Part shown: in pieces, positions 9,621 to 18,261 of the stretch | Position numbering within the stretch: the first letter of the stretch is position 1 | Layout: every line of letters begins with the position of its first letter | DNA from: an uncultured Porphyromonadaceae bacterium | Lineage (GTDB): Bacteria > Bacteroidota > Bacteroidia > Bacteroidales > Muribaculaceae | NCBI GenBank assembly: GCA_947176295.1 | Contig: CAMWQB010000014.1 | Span: forward strand, 1-35,834 | Direction: 5' to 3' | Length of the DNA stretch: 35,834 nt | The notes under the pieces: generated by a model | Seen by the model: the letters and a program-made list of their open reading frames with translations, nothing else | Database searches by the model: none | Told to the model about the DNA's origin: nothing | Program-made: the position numbers and the translations under genes

Positions 9621-9628
9621 CAAAGGTA
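9621..9628 (-). promoter_or_regulatory. clpC promoter -7 box
   Basis: On the minus strand this reads TACCTTTG, a match to TAnnTTTG, leaving about 95 nt to the clpC ATG at 9525. No TTTG is present 19-21 bp upstream, so the -33 element is weak or absent. The box lies in the left arm of the inverted repeat 9620-9658. Confidence 0.55.
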
Positions 9629-9649
9629 CGAAAATCCAAAAAAAATCCG

Positions 9650-9657
9650 TACCTTTG
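9650..9657 (+). promoter_or_regulatory. gyrA promoter -7 box
   Basis: TACCTTTG matches the Bacteroidota -7 consensus. The gyrA ATG lies 78 nt beyond it. As for clpC, no TTTG is found at the -33 position; that region falls in the other arm of the inverted repeat. Confidence 0.55.
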
Positions 9658-9735
9658 TATGTTAAAAAACGTGCGCATACGGCTTAAAAAAGCTGAAGTG
9701 CCCGACAATAAGCCTAATTTACACTCCATTATAGC

Positions 9736-12327
9736 ATGTTGGAAGAAGAAGCAGAAGACAAAATCTTTAAAATCAAAATTGAAGAGGAGATGAAATCGGC
9801 TTACATCGATTATTCGATGTCTGTCATTGTCTCCCGTGCCCTCCCCGACGTCCGCGACGGCATGAAGCCTGTCCATCGGCGTGTCCTTTTCGGAATGAAC
9901 GAAATGGGCAACACCAGTAATAAGCCTCATAAGAAGGCCGCAAACTGCGTCGGAGAAGTTATGGGTAAATATCACCCGCACGGCGACTCTTCTATCTACG
10001 GCACAGTGGTGCGTATGGCCCAGGACTGGTCGCTCCGCAATACTCTTGTGGATGGCCACGGCAACTTCGGTTCGATCGACGGCGACTCTCCGGCCGCCAT
10101 GCGTTACACCGAAGTGCGTCTGTCTAAGATAGGCGAGGAAATGCTCCGCGATATTGATGCGGAGACCGTTGACTTCCAGCCCAACTACGACAACTCCCGC
10201 CGTGAACCGGTGGTGCTCCCTACCCGATTCCCCAATCTGCTCGTCAACGGCGCATCGGGTATCGCTGTGGGTATGGCCACGAATATGCCCACCCACAACC
10301 TCACCGAAAGCCTCAACGCTTCGATTGCCTTAATCGACGACCCCGAGATGTCCATCCCCGACCTTATGAAGGTGATTACCGCACCTGACTTCCCTACGGG
10401 TGGTATCATATATGGCTATCAGGGAGTTAAGGAAGCTTACGAAACCGGCCGAGGACGCATCGTTATCCGTGCGAAAGCTACTATCGAGGATACAGGCACC
10501 CACGAAAATATTATCGTTCACGAGATTCCTTATGGTGTAAACAAGGCCGAACTCGTGAAGAGCATTGCCCAGCTCGTGAATGAAAAGAAAATCGACGGAA
10601 TAGCCGACATCAACGATGAAAGCGACTATAAGGGCATGCGTATTGTCATCAAAGTCAAGACGGACGCTAATGCCAAAGTGCTTCTGAACAAGCTGTTCAA
10701 GATGACGCAGCTTGAGTCGTCCTTCAGCGTGAATAATGTGGCTCTCGTCCATGGCCGTCCGCGTACGCTCAACCTCAAGGAGCTTCTGCAGGCCTTCATC
10801 GACCATCGCCATGATGTAGTGATCCGACGCACGCAGTTCGAACTCCGTAAAGCCCGCGAGCGCGCCCATATCCTGGAGGGTCTGATGATAGCCGTGCAGA
10901 ATATCGATGAGGTGATTCAGATAATCCGCTCTTCTTCCACTCCTGATGAAGCTCGCACCCGTCTGGCCGAACGCTTCGATCTCTCCGATGCACAGACGCA
11001 GGCTATCGTCGATATGCGACTGCGCAGTCTCACCGCCCTGCAGATCGAGGAGCTGAGAAAAGACCTCGACGAAATCCATGCGCGCATCGCCGAACTCGAG
11101 CTAATCCTCAACGACGACCACGTGTGCCGCGAACTTATCAAAACCGAACTTGCGGAAATCCGCGATAAGTACGGCGACGAGCGTCGCACGGAGATAGACT
11201 TCGCCGGCGGCGACCGATCGGCCCTCGACTACGTCTCGGACGACGATATGATCATCACGATTTCGCACATGGGCTACATCAAGCGCACGCCTCTTGCCGA
11301 ATTCCGCGCCCAAAACCGCGGAGGCATGGGCTCTCGCGGCTCGCAGACACGCGATGAAGACTTCATCGAGCACATATACACGGCTTCGATGCACGAACAG
11401 ATGCTCTTCTTCACCGACCGCGGCCTCGTATATAAGATGTATGTCTACGAGCTTCCCGAAGGATCCAAGAGCAGCAAGGGTCGTGCACTTCCCAACCTCC
11501 TCAGCATCGACCAGGGCGACAGCGTAAATGCTTACATCCGCTGCCGCAACCTCGGCGACGCCGACTATTGCGCAAGCCATTATCTTGTATTCGCCACCCG
11601 CAACGGCATAATCAAGAAAACCGCCCTCACAGAATATGCCCGAGTGCTTTCGAAGGGTAAGAAGGCTATCATCATCCGCGAAGGTGATTCGCTTGTGGGC
11701 GTTGAACTTACGGATGGTAATTGCGAAATCCTTATGGCCAACCGCAACGGACGCGCCATTCGCTTCCACGAGTCGAAACTCCGCAGCATGGGCCGCGTAA
11801 GTGCCGGCGTGCGCGGTATGCGCCTCGACGAGGACGGCATGGATCAGGTGGTCGGCCTCATCACGATGCCGGCCGATACGGAAAACAGTGTGCTCGTTCT
11901 TTCCGAAGAAGGCTTCGGCAAGCGTTCGCCTCTGGATGCCTACCGCCTCACCAACCGCGGAGCAAAGGGCGTCAAGACCATGAACATCACAGAAAAGACC
12001 GGTCATCTCGTGGCCTTCAAGAGTGTGAACGATGAAAACGATCTGGTCATCATCAACCAGTCGGGCATGACAATCCGTATCCACGTCGCTTCCATCCGTG
12101 TAATGGGCCGAGCCACTCAAGGCGTACGCCTCATAAACATAGGCAAGCGCAACGACGTTATAGCTTCTGTATGCTGCGTGGCTGCCGACCCCGAAGAAGA
12201 AGTCGAAGAAGTTCTCGATGCCGAAGAACTCCCCGGCCTCTCGGAAGCCGAGCTCGAAGCCGATGAGACAACCATCGACGACGAAGATGAGCCCGAAGCA
12301 GCGGAAGAAGAACAAGAAAATGAATAA
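9736..12327 (+). CDS. gyrA: DNA gyrase subunit A
   Basis: GyrA cuts and rejoins DNA in the A2B2 gyrase that introduces negative supercoils. At 863 residues it is close to E. coli GyrA (875). The breakage-reunion domain carries the catalytic Tyr124 in AAMRYTE; the quinolone pocket reads HPHGDSSIYG, with Ser85 at the position of E. coli Ser83 and Gly89 where E. coli has Asp87. The C-terminal wrapping domain contains a GyrA box, QNRGGMG, which marks it as GyrA rather than ParC. The last 45 or so residues are a strongly acidic Glu/Asp tail, of the kind that modulates DNA wrapping in other gyrases. No gyrB is in the window. A TPR gene follows after 40 bp with no terminator between, so the two are probably co-transcribed. 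Confidence 0.97.
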   Translation: MLEEEAEDKIFKIKIEEEMKSAYIDYSMSVIVSRALPDVRDGMKPVHRRVLFGMNEMGNTSNKPHKKAANCVGEVMGKYHPHGDSSIYGTVVRMAQDWSLRNTLVDGHGNFGSIDGDSPAAMRYTEVRLSKIGEEMLRDIDAETVDFQPNYDNSRREPVVLPTRFPNLLVNGASGIAVGMATNMPTHNLTESLNASIALIDDPEMSIPDLMKVITAPDFPTGGIIYGYQGVKEAYETGRGRIVIRAKATIEDTGTHENIIVHEIPYGVNKAELVKSIAQLVNEKKIDGIADINDESDYKGMRIVIKVKTDANAKVLLNKLFKMTQLESSFSVNNVALVHGRPRTLNLKELLQAFIDHRHDVVIRRTQFELRKARERAHILEGLMIAVQNIDEVIQIIRSSSTPDEARTRLAERFDLSDAQTQAIVDMRLRSLTALQIEELRKDLDEIHARIAELELILNDDHVCRELIKTELAEIRDKYGDERRTEIDFAGGDRSALDYVSDDDMIITISHMGYIKRTPLAEFRAQNRGGMGSRGSQTRDEDFIEHIYTASMHEQMLFFTDRGLVYKMYVYELPEGSKSSKGRALPNLLSIDQGDSVNAYIRCRNLGDADYCASHYLVFATRNGIIKKTALTEYARVLSKGKKAIIIREGDSLVGVELTDGNCEILMANRNGRAIRFHESKLRSMGRVSAGVRGMRLDEDGMDQVVGLITMPADTENSVLVLSEEGFGKRSPLDAYRLTNRGAKGVKTMNITEKTGHLVAFKSVNDENDLVIINQSGMTIRIHVASIRVMGRATQGVRLINIGKRNDVIASVCCVAADPEEEVEEVLDAEELPGLSEAELEADETTIDDEDEPEAAEEEQENE

Positions 12328-12367
12328 TAACTAATACCATAACCCTTAATCCCTCAAAAGCTCAGCT

Positions 12368-13627
12368 ATGAAACATCTTTCATTGGTAGCTCTCTGCGCA
12401 TGTGCCGCTCTCGGTGCATCGGCGCAAACATCCCTCATCAAGGAGGCAAAGGACGCATACTCCAAGGGCAAGTCTTACACGGAGGTCATCAACCTGATTA
12501 CTCCCGCCTTCACCAACCCCGAGACCGCCCAGCTTGCCGAGACATTCTATGTTCCCGGCGAAATGGCCTTCAAGGAATATGATGAACTCTACAAGCAGAC
12601 CATGGTGCAGCCTTCGAAATATTCGGCTGCTGACTCCGCGCGCATGGGTCGCCTCCTCGTCGACGGTTACAACTACTTCATGAAGGCTTTCCCCCTGGAT
12701 TCGCTGCCAAACGAGAAAGGCAAGATCAAGCCCAAATTCTCCAAGAACATGGTGAATACTCTGGCCAACAATGCTTCGGCTTATCGCGCAGGAGGTATCT
12801 TCCTCTATTCTGTCAATGATTATCAGGGCGCATACGACGCATGGATGATCTACGGCAACCTTCCCGAGATGCCCGAGGTGCGTAAGAAACTCGAAAGCAA
12901 CAACAAGCTTACTCCCGGCGTGATGCCCACGGACGAGCAGATCGGCGAGATTCTCTATAACGCCGGTCTGGCGGCATGGCAGATGAATGAATTCGACAAA
13001 GCATACGACGCTTTCATCAAAGCCATGGACAAGGGATACGACAAAAAGCAGATCTACGACTATGCTATGGCCGTGGCCCAGCAGGGCGGACATGAGGATA
13101 AGGTATTTGAACTCGCACAAAAGGCCTTCCCCATCTACGGCAAAGAAGACCCCATGTACGTTCGTCTGATTCTCAACCACTACATCGTGAACAAGGATGC
13201 CGACAAGGCTATGGAAATCGTGAACGAAGCCATTGCCAATGAACCCGAGAACTCGCAGTATCGCGTGTTCCGCGGCATCATCTTCGAGAGCAACGGTGAC
13301 ATCGCTTCCGCAAAGAAAAACTATGAAGAAGCCGTAGCTGCTGACAGCCGCAATGCTCAGGCTCTCTTCTACCTCGGCCACACGCTCTACAACGAAGCCA
13401 GCGCCCTGCAGGACAAGGCTCCCGCCAATCCTTCCGAATATGCAGCATACTTCAACAGTACTGTTAAGCCCGTGCTCGACGAAGCTATCAAGTATCTCGA
13501 GAACTCTGTTGACGAAGAACCCGCCGACACCCGTCTGGATGCCCTCCGCACTCTTCTCAATGCATATTACGCACTCAACGACAACACCAACTACGAATAC
13601 ACGCAGAAGCGTATCGACAATCTTTAA
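12368..13627 (+). CDS. Secreted tetratricopeptide repeat protein
   Basis: A 419-residue protein with a signal peptide (MKHLSLVALCACAALGASA, likely cut before Gln20) and no lipobox at the cleavage site, so probably periplasmic. The rest is mostly helical repeats; clear TPR-like units are at roughly 195-225 (YNAGLAAWQMNEFDKAYDAFIKAM) and 270-325 (RVFRGIIFESNGDIASAKKNYEEAV). No catalytic motif is visible. TPR arrays usually act as protein-binding scaffolds, and the partner cannot be guessed from sequence. It follows gyrA by 40 bp and is closed by a strong terminator, so it is probably the second gene of a gyrA transcript. That pairing may be positional rather than functional. Confidence 0.85.
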   Translation: MKHLSLVALCACAALGASAQTSLIKEAKDAYSKGKSYTEVINLITPAFTNPETAQLAETFYVPGEMAFKEYDELYKQTMVQPSKYSAADSARMGRLLVDGYNYFMKAFPLDSLPNEKGKIKPKFSKNMVNTLANNASAYRAGGIFLYSVNDYQGAYDAWMIYGNLPEMPEVRKKLESNNKLTPGVMPTDEQIGEILYNAGLAAWQMNEFDKAYDAFIKAMDKGYDKKQIYDYAMAVAQQGGHEDKVFELAQKAFPIYGKEDPMYVRLILNHYIVNKDADKAMEIVNEAIANEPENSQYRVFRGIIFESNGDIASAKKNYEEAVAADSRNAQALFYLGHTLYNEASALQDKAPANPSEYAAYFNSTVKPVLDEAIKYLENSVDEEPADTRLDALRTLLNAYYALNDNTNYEYTQKRIDNL

Positions 13628-13655
13628 TTGGTAGTTAAAAAATCCTAATACTTCG

Positions 13656-13685
13656 AGCGGGAGGCTTCTGTCTCCCGCTTTTTTT
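13656..13685 (+). terminator. Terminator of the gyrA-TPR unit
   Basis: An 8-bp stem, AGCGGGAG (13656-13663) with CTCCCGCT (13672-13679), is followed by a run of T residues to 13685. It lies about 30 bp past the TPR stop codon. The rpsO -7 box begins two bases after the T-run. Confidence 0.9.
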
Positions 13686-13686
13686 G

Positions 13687-13694
13687 TAACTTTG
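13687..13694 (+). promoter_or_regulatory. rpsO promoter -7 box
   Basis: TAACTTTG matches TAnnTTTG and sits immediately after the preceding terminator. No convincing TTTG is found 19-21 bp upstream, where the terminator stem lies. It implies an rpsO leader of about 75 nt. Confidence 0.65.
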
Positions 13695-13777
13695 CATCCG
13701 ATTAGGGCTTGCCGCATTCCGCGGGTGTCCTTGTCGTTAAAATTAAATTCATACATCACCATTAAAACCTTCTTAGA

Positions 13778-14053
13778 ATGCACTTAAATTCTGAAGAAAA
13801 AGTACAGATCTTCGAGAAGTACGGTAAGAGCAAGACTGACACTGGCTCGCCTGAAGCACAGATTGCATTATTCTCCGTCCGTATCGCTCATTTGACTCAG
13901 CACCTGAAGTCGAATCACAAGGATCATACCACCGAACGCGCTCTTAAAATGCTTGTAGGTAAGCGTCGTCGTCTCCTTGACTACCTCATGCGCAAGGACA
14001 TCAACCGCTACCGTGCAATAATCGCACAGAAAGAGCTGGGTATCCGCAAGTAA
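13778..14053 (+). CDS. rpsO: 30S ribosomal protein S15
   Basis: S15 is a primary 16S rRNA-binding protein of the small-subunit platform. The 91 residues match the family's usual length of about 89. The conserved segments GSPEAQIALFSVRIAHLTQHL and GKRRRLLDYLMRKD(I)NRY are present at roughly 23-43 and 63-80. It stands alone, with its own promoter and terminator. S15 commonly represses its own mRNA through a structured leader; the roughly 75-nt leader here contains a short GC-rich inverted segment near 13712-13724, but I cannot show that it is an S15 site. Confidence 0.97.
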   Translation: MHLNSEEKVQIFEKYGKSKTDTGSPEAQIALFSVRIAHLTQHLKSNHKDHTTERALKMLVGKRRRLLDYLMRKDINRYRAIIAQKELGIRK

Positions 14054-14084
14054 GCCGGAGCAACCCGACACAACAACTTCGAAG

Positions 14085-14145
14085 TTCCGCCTTCCCACTG
14101 AGCCTCTCAAACAAGAGCTCCCGGGAGGCGGAATTTTCTTTTTAG
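14085..14145 (+). terminator. Terminator of rpsO
   Basis: TTCCGCCT with CCC (14085-14096) pairs with GGGAGGCGGAA (14123-14133), leaving one unpaired T, and an inner GAG/CTC extension is possible. TTTTCTTTTT follows. It is the only structure visible between rpsO and the tRNA promoter. Confidence 0.75.
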
Positions 14146-14232
14146 GTCAATATTCAGGAAGTCTACTTTAAGGCGCTCGTTTCTTACATATCGTGCCCGA
14201 AAATTTCCTTTCTGATAAAAGTGCAGCAAGCG

Positions 14233-14264
14233 CTTGCAGGAATAAAAAATTATCCGTATCTTTG
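14233..14264 (+). promoter_or_regulatory. Promoter of tRNA-Ser(UGA)
   Basis: A TTG at 14234-14236, a 20-bp spacer and TATCTTTG at 14257-14264 match the Bacteroidota promoter. The -7 box ends 18 nt before the mature tRNA. The TTG lies in a perfect 12-bp palindrome, GCAAGCGCTTGC (14226-14237). Confidence 0.7.
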
Positions 14265-14282
14265 CATCTGCAAACGCACCAT

Positions 14283-14367
14283 GGAAGGATGGCAGAGTGG
14301 TCGATTGCGGCGGTCTTGAAAACCGTTGAGGGTAACACCTCCGGGGGTTCGAATCCCTCTCCTTCCG
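14283..14367 (+). tRNA. tRNA-Ser (anticodon UGA)
   Basis: An 85-nt cloverleaf with acceptor stem GGAAGGA (14283-14289) paired to TCCTTCC (14360-14366), discriminator G, anticodon loop CTTGAAA giving UGA, a long variable arm typical of serine tRNAs, and T-loop GGTTCGAATCC. CCA is not encoded (GCAA follows the acceptor stem). It decodes UCA and related serine codons. Confidence 0.97.
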
Positions 14368-14375
14368 CAAAAGCG

Positions 14376-14411
14376 ACAGGCCGGGCTACGTTATATAGTC
14401 CGGCCTGTTTG
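14376..14411. terminator. Shared terminator between tRNA-Ser and the acyl-CoA ligase gene
   Basis: A perfect 9-bp stem, ACAGGCCGG (14376-14384) with CCGGCCTGT (14400-14408), lies between two convergent units. The plus side has a short TTT tail and the minus side runs into TTTT after a few bases, so it can serve both directions. Confidence 0.7.
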
Positions 14412-14428
14412 ATTATTTGCCTGCGGTA

Positions 14429-16255
14429 TCAGGCGTTGTACATTTTTTCGATCGTGTCGGCGTAGTTTTCGAGGATGACGCGGCGACGAAGCTTGAGGGT
14501 GTTGGTGAGCTCGCCTTTCTCAGTGGTAAAGGGCTCTGGAAGCAGGGTGAAACGCTTTATTTGTTCGTGGCGCGCGAGATCGGCCGTGAGGGCCTTGATT
14601 TTAGATTCCACCCACTCGATGATGCGCGGATTTGAAAGGAGCGATTTATAGTCGGAAACGTTGAGGTCTATTCCTTTTGCAAATTCTTCGACAATCTCCC
14701 GGGAGGGGACGATGAGCGCTGACACATATTTCCTGCGGTCGCCGATTAGAGCTACCTGCTCGAATAGCGGATCGGTGGACAAACGGGATTCCACGGCCTG
14801 AGGAGCGACGTATTTGCCATTTGATGTTTTGAAGAGGTCCTTAATACGCTCCGTGAGTATGAGTTGACCTTGTTCGTCGAAATATCCGGCGTCGCCTGTG
14901 CGGAACCATTTTCCATCTGGCGTGAAAGCTTTGGCTGATTCCTCAGGGCGGCCGTAATATCCCCTCATTACGGTCGGACCGTTGACAAGTATTTCGCCTT
15001 CGGGACTGATACAGACATTCACTCCTTCCATCACCGTGCCGATGGAAGCTATCTGGTATGCCTTAGGAGGATAGAAGGATACTGTAGCCGTGGTTTCAGA
15101 AAGTCCGTAGCCAATGACTATAGGAATGCCGCAGGCAAGGAGATAGGATGTAATCTCGGGAGCGAGGGGAGCTCCGGCGGTGGGGAAAATAACACCGCGA
15201 TCGACGCCGACTACTTTCTGCATAGGGCGGAAAATCTGGTTATAGAAGAAAGCATATTGTAGGCGGAGGAAGAAAGGTACGCGACGCCCAAAACGGACAT
15301 ACTCGAGATTGCGGCGGGTGCCAACCTTGACGGCCATCTTCATCAGGGCGCGCTTGAAGCTGCTTACGCGTGTGAGCTTCGACTGAATACCGGCATATAC
15401 TTTCTCCCAGAAACGCGGGACGGCACACAGGGCTGTGGGGCGTACGAGGCGCAGGGTGTCCTGAACTTCGCGGGGGTCGCGGTTGATGGTGATGTGCATG
15501 CCGGTCATCAGGCAGAAATATGACCATGCTTTTTCGAAAATATGGCTCAGCGGCAGGAAGCAGACGGAGCTGTCGGCGTCGGTGAGGTAGTCAAGTCGTC
15601 GGGTGTGGAAAAACAGAGCGCTGTTGAAGCAGCTGTGAGGCAAAATAGCGCCTTTAGGCTCGCCAGTGGTGCCTGAGGTGTATACAAGAGTCGCAATGTC
15701 CTGTGGCGTGGCCTCGGCGGTGCGACGCTCCACGACAGCCCGGCTCAGCTCGTTGGCGTTGCGCCCTAGAGCGAGCATTTCGCCGAAATACATGCTCATG
15801 TGGTCGTCGGGCTCTATCCGGACGGACGGATCGATAATTACGATTTTATATAGCTCCGGGCAATCCGGAGCTATAGCCCTCACGGAATTGTAGTGAGACT
15901 GATCGCCGACAAAAATTATGCGTGCACCGGCATCACGGATTATGAAGCGAATCTGCTCACGACCTGACGTAGCGTATATGGAAACCGGCACGGCACGATT
16001 GCGATATGCCGCGAAGTCGATGATGAGTGCTTCGGCGCAATTATGAGTGATGGTCGCAAGCATGTTGTGAGGCTGGATGCCCAAGGTTTCAAGAGCGTGC
16101 GCGAGGTCCGTAACTTTTTCGGCAAAGTCGTTCCACGACATGGCCTCGGCCGTGGTACCGGCAGAAGCAGATGGAGCTGTGGCAACTGCCTCGCGACTAC
16201 CATATTTTTCAGCTTGTTTCCGCACCAAATCGGTGAGAATATTCTGTTCTTTCAT
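14429..16255 (-). CDS. Long-chain fatty acid--CoA ligase (AMP-forming)
   Basis: A 608-residue member of the acyl-adenylate-forming family that activates fatty acids with ATP and CoA. Visible motifs are the phosphate-binding loop YTSGTTGEPKG (192-202), the adenine motif GYGLSETTA, the hinge motif FRTGDAGYFDEQGQLILTERIKDL, and the C-terminal lysine in KGELTNTLK that would catalyse adenylation. The length and motif spelling fit the long-chain ligase branch common in Bacteroidota; the exact chain length cannot be read from sequence. No signal peptide or membrane span is seen, so it is cytosolic or peripheral. It is a single gene, divergent from typA, and ends against a terminator shared with tRNA-Ser. 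Confidence 0.92.
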   Translation of the reverse strand: MKEQNILTDLVRKQAEKYGSREAVATAPSASAGTTAEAMSWNDFAEKVTDLAHALETLGIQPHNMLATITHNCAEALIIDFAAYRNRAVPVSIYATSGREQIRFIIRDAGARIIFVGDQSHYNSVRAIAPDCPELYKIVIIDPSVRIEPDDHMSMYFGEMLALGRNANELSRAVVERRTAEATPQDIATLVYTSGTTGEPKGAILPHSCFNSALFFHTRRLDYLTDADSSVCFLPLSHIFEKAWSYFCLMTGMHITINRDPREVQDTLRLVRPTALCAVPRFWEKVYAGIQSKLTRVSSFKRALMKMAVKVGTRRNLEYVRFGRRVPFFLRLQYAFFYNQIFRPMQKVVGVDRGVIFPTAGAPLAPEITSYLLACGIPIVIGYGLSETTATVSFYPPKAYQIASIGTVMEGVNVCISPEGEILVNGPTVMRGYYGRPEESAKAFTPDGKWFRTGDAGYFDEQGQLILTERIKDLFKTSNGKYVAPQAVESRLSTDPLFEQVALIGDRRKYVSALIVPSREIVEEFAKGIDLNVSDYKSLLSNPRIIEWVESKIKALTADLARHEQIKRFTLLPEPFTTEKGELTNTLKLRRRVILENYADTIEKMYNA

Positions 16256-16280
16256 AAGAGTTGAGCTGTATTATGAGTTG

Positions 16281-16288
16281 CAAAGTTA
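16281..16288 (-). promoter_or_regulatory. Acyl-CoA ligase promoter -7 box
   Basis: On the minus strand this reads TAACTTTG, and it ends 25 nt before the ATG. No TTTG is found at the expected -33 distance. The 171-bp divergent region to typA holds this box, the typA box and nothing else I can support. Confidence 0.6.
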
Positions 16289-16393
16289 CAGAAAAACTGC
16301 ATCAAGGCAGATATGGGAGTGTTAAATTATACAAAGCATGCGATGCTGCCACATTTTTAGGGGGTATAGAGCTGAGATATGCGAATTTTTGCG

Positions 16394-16401
16394 TAATTTT
16401 G
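16394..16401 (+). promoter_or_regulatory. typA promoter -7 box
   Basis: TAATTTTG matches TAnnTTTG and ends 25 nt before the typA ATG. A TTTTTG lies only a few bases upstream, too close to act as the -33 element. It probably starts the long typA to gluQ run. Confidence 0.6.
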
Positions 16402-16426
16402 CACAATATTTCAAGTCCAATAGAGT

Positions 16427-18223
16427 ATGCAAAAAATTCGTAACATCGCCATCATCGCACACGTCGACCACGGGAAAACCACGCTTGTGGACAAGATGTT
16501 GCTTGCCGGGCATCTATTCAGAGAAAATCAGAATGCCGGCGAACTCATTCTTGACAATAATGATCTTGAACGTGAACGCGGCATAACGATTCTGTCGAAA
16601 AACGTATCTATTAACTATAAAGACTATAAGATAAATATTATCGACACTCCGGGACACGCCGACTTCGGAGGCGAGGTTGAACGAGTGCTCAACATGGCTG
16701 ACGGCTGCATCCTGCTTGTGGATGCTTTCGAGGGTCCGATGCCTCAGACGCGCTTCGTTCTCCAGAAGGCAATCCAGATTGGTCTGAAGCCCGTCGTGGT
16801 TGTCAATAAGGTGGATAAGCCCAACTGCCGACCTGAGGAAGTGCAGGAGATGGTCTTCGACCTGATGTTCAATCTTAATGCTACTGAAGATCAGCTCGAC
16901 TTCCCCACCCTCTTCGGCTCTGCCAAAAACGGATGGATGAGTAAGGACTGGAAAGAACCTTCAGATTCCATCACCCCTCTGCTCGATACCATAATAGAAC
17001 ACATCCCTGCACCTGAGACCATCGAGGGCCCGGCACAGATGCTCATAACCTCACTTGATTTCTCCCGCTACGTTGGCCGTATCGCCATCGGCCGTGTTCA
17101 CCGAGGCACGCTGCGCGAAGGCCAGGAAATCGCGCTGATGGGCAAGGACGGCAAGGTAACGCGTCAACGCATCAAGGAGCTTCATACATTCGAAGGAATG
17201 GGCCGCAAGAAGGTAAGTGAGGTTTCGAGCGGCGACATCTGCGCGCTCGTCGGAATCGAAGGCTTCGAAATCGGCGACACTGTAAGCGATGTGGAAACAC
17301 AGGAAGCCCTCCCGCGCATCGCTATCGACGAGCCCACCATGTCGATGACATTCACCATCAACGACAGTCCTTTCTTCGGAAAAGACGGCAAGTACGTAAC
17401 ATCGCGCCACATCGGCGACCGCCTCACCGCCGAACTCGATCGCAACCTCGCCCTGCGCGTCCATAAGGATCCTACGCAGGATGTTTGGACTGTTTTCGGC
17501 CGTGGTGTGCTTCATCTTTCAGTTCTCATCGAAACGATGCGTCGCGAAGGCTACGAGCTACAGGTCGGTCAGCCGCAGGTTATTATTAAAGAAATCGACG
17601 GCGTGAAATGCGAGCCCGTTGAGCTGCTGACAATTAATGTTACGGAAGAGGCCGCTTCGAAGATGATCGATATGGTAACGCGGCGGAAAGGCGAGCTCAC
17701 ATCCATGCAGGCACAGAACGATCGAGTTCAGCTCGAATTTCAGATTCCCTCCCGTGGCATAATCGGTCTACGAAGCAATGTACTCACAGCCTCAGGTGGC
17801 GAGGCTATCATGGCTCACCGCTTCCTCGAATACCAGCCTTGGAAAGGCGACATCGAGCGACGTACAAACGGATCGCTCATAGCCATGGAAGGCGGCACAG
17901 CCTTCGCCTACGCCATCGACAAGCTTCAGGATCGCGGACGCTTCTTCATATTCCCTCAGGAGGAAGTGTATGCCGGACAGGTCGTCGGCGAGAACGCTAA
18001 AGACAACGACATTGTCGTGAACGTTACCAAGTCGAAGAAACTCACCAACATGCGCGCATCCGGCGCAGACGACAAGGCACGCATCGTTCCGCCCGTGGTT
18101 TTCTCGCTTGAAGAAGCTCTCGAATACATCAAGGGCGACGAGTATGTAGAGGTAACGCCTCACCATATCCGTCTCCGGAAGATTATTCTCGACGAACTTG
18201 AACGCAAGCGTGCAAATCGCTAA
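16427..18223 (+). CDS. typA: Ribosome-associated translational GTPase TypA/BipA
   Basis: BipA is an EF-G-like GTPase that helps 50S assembly and stress growth. The 598 residues match the family (about 607 in E. coli). G1 is AHVDHGKT at 11-18; switch region ERERGITI, G3 DTPGHADF and G4 NKVDKP follow. After the GTPase domain come the beta-barrel (about 200-290) and the EF-G-like domains III and V, with the BipA-specific C-terminal part including [20 protein letters not shown]. The start [19 protein letters not shown] gives the standard N-terminus. It leads a same-strand run; folP follows after 38 bp with no terminator. Confidence 0.97.
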   Translation: MQKIRNIAIIAHVDHGKTTLVDKMLLAGHLFRENQNAGELILDNNDLERERGITILSKNVSINYKDYKINIIDTPGHADFGGEVERVLNMADGCILLVDAFEGPMPQTRFVLQKAIQIGLKPVVVVNKVDKPNCRPEEVQEMVFDLMFNLNATEDQLDFPTLFGSAKNGWMSKDWKEPSDSITPLLDTIIEHIPAPETIEGPAQMLITSLDFSRYVGRIAIGRVHRGTLREGQEIALMGKDGKVTRQRIKELHTFEGMGRKKVSEVSSGDICALVGIEGFEIGDTVSDVETQEALPRIAIDEPTMSMTFTINDSPFFGKDGKYVTSRHIGDRLTAELDRNLALRVHKDPTQDVWTVFGRGVLHLSVLIETMRREGYELQVGQPQVIIKEIDGVKCEPVELLTINVTEEAASKMIDMVTRRKGELTSMQAQNDRVQLEFQIPSRGIIGLRSNVLTASGGEAIMAHRFLEYQPWKGDIERRTNGSLIAMEGGTAFAYAIDKLQDRGRFFIFPQEEVYAGQVVGENAKDNDIVVNVTKSKKLTNMRASGADDKARIVPPVVFSLEEALEYIKGDEYVEVTPHHIRLRKIILDELERKRANR

Positions 18224-18261
18224 AGCTCAATTCGTTTCATCGTCTCTCCTTCATTCCCGCC

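Larger units (their letters stand above)
9620..9658. repeat. Perfect inverted repeat spanning the divergent clpC/gyrA promoters
   Basis: ACAAAGGTACG at 9620-9630 and its exact reverse complement CGTACCTTTGT at 9648-9658 flank a 17-nt A-rich centre. Each arm carries an outward-pointing -7 box, one for clpC and one for gyrA. It could be a symmetric binding site, a hairpin, or simply two identical promoter elements facing away from each other. Confidence 0.9.

Noticed and set aside
11101-12315. 404-residue open frame antisense to the gyrA 3' half
   Set aside because: Lies wholly in gyrA, no promoter box at its head, no motif in the translation.
12380-13783. 467-residue open frame antisense to the TPR gene
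   Set aside because: It covers the TPR gene completely on the other strand and crosses its terminator and the rpsO promoter. No recognisable motif; it is a by-product of codon bias in the real gene.
14107-14370. 87-residue ORF antisense to tRNA-Ser
   Set aside because: It runs over the tRNA gene and the rpsO terminator; such frames are common artefacts opposite tRNA genes.
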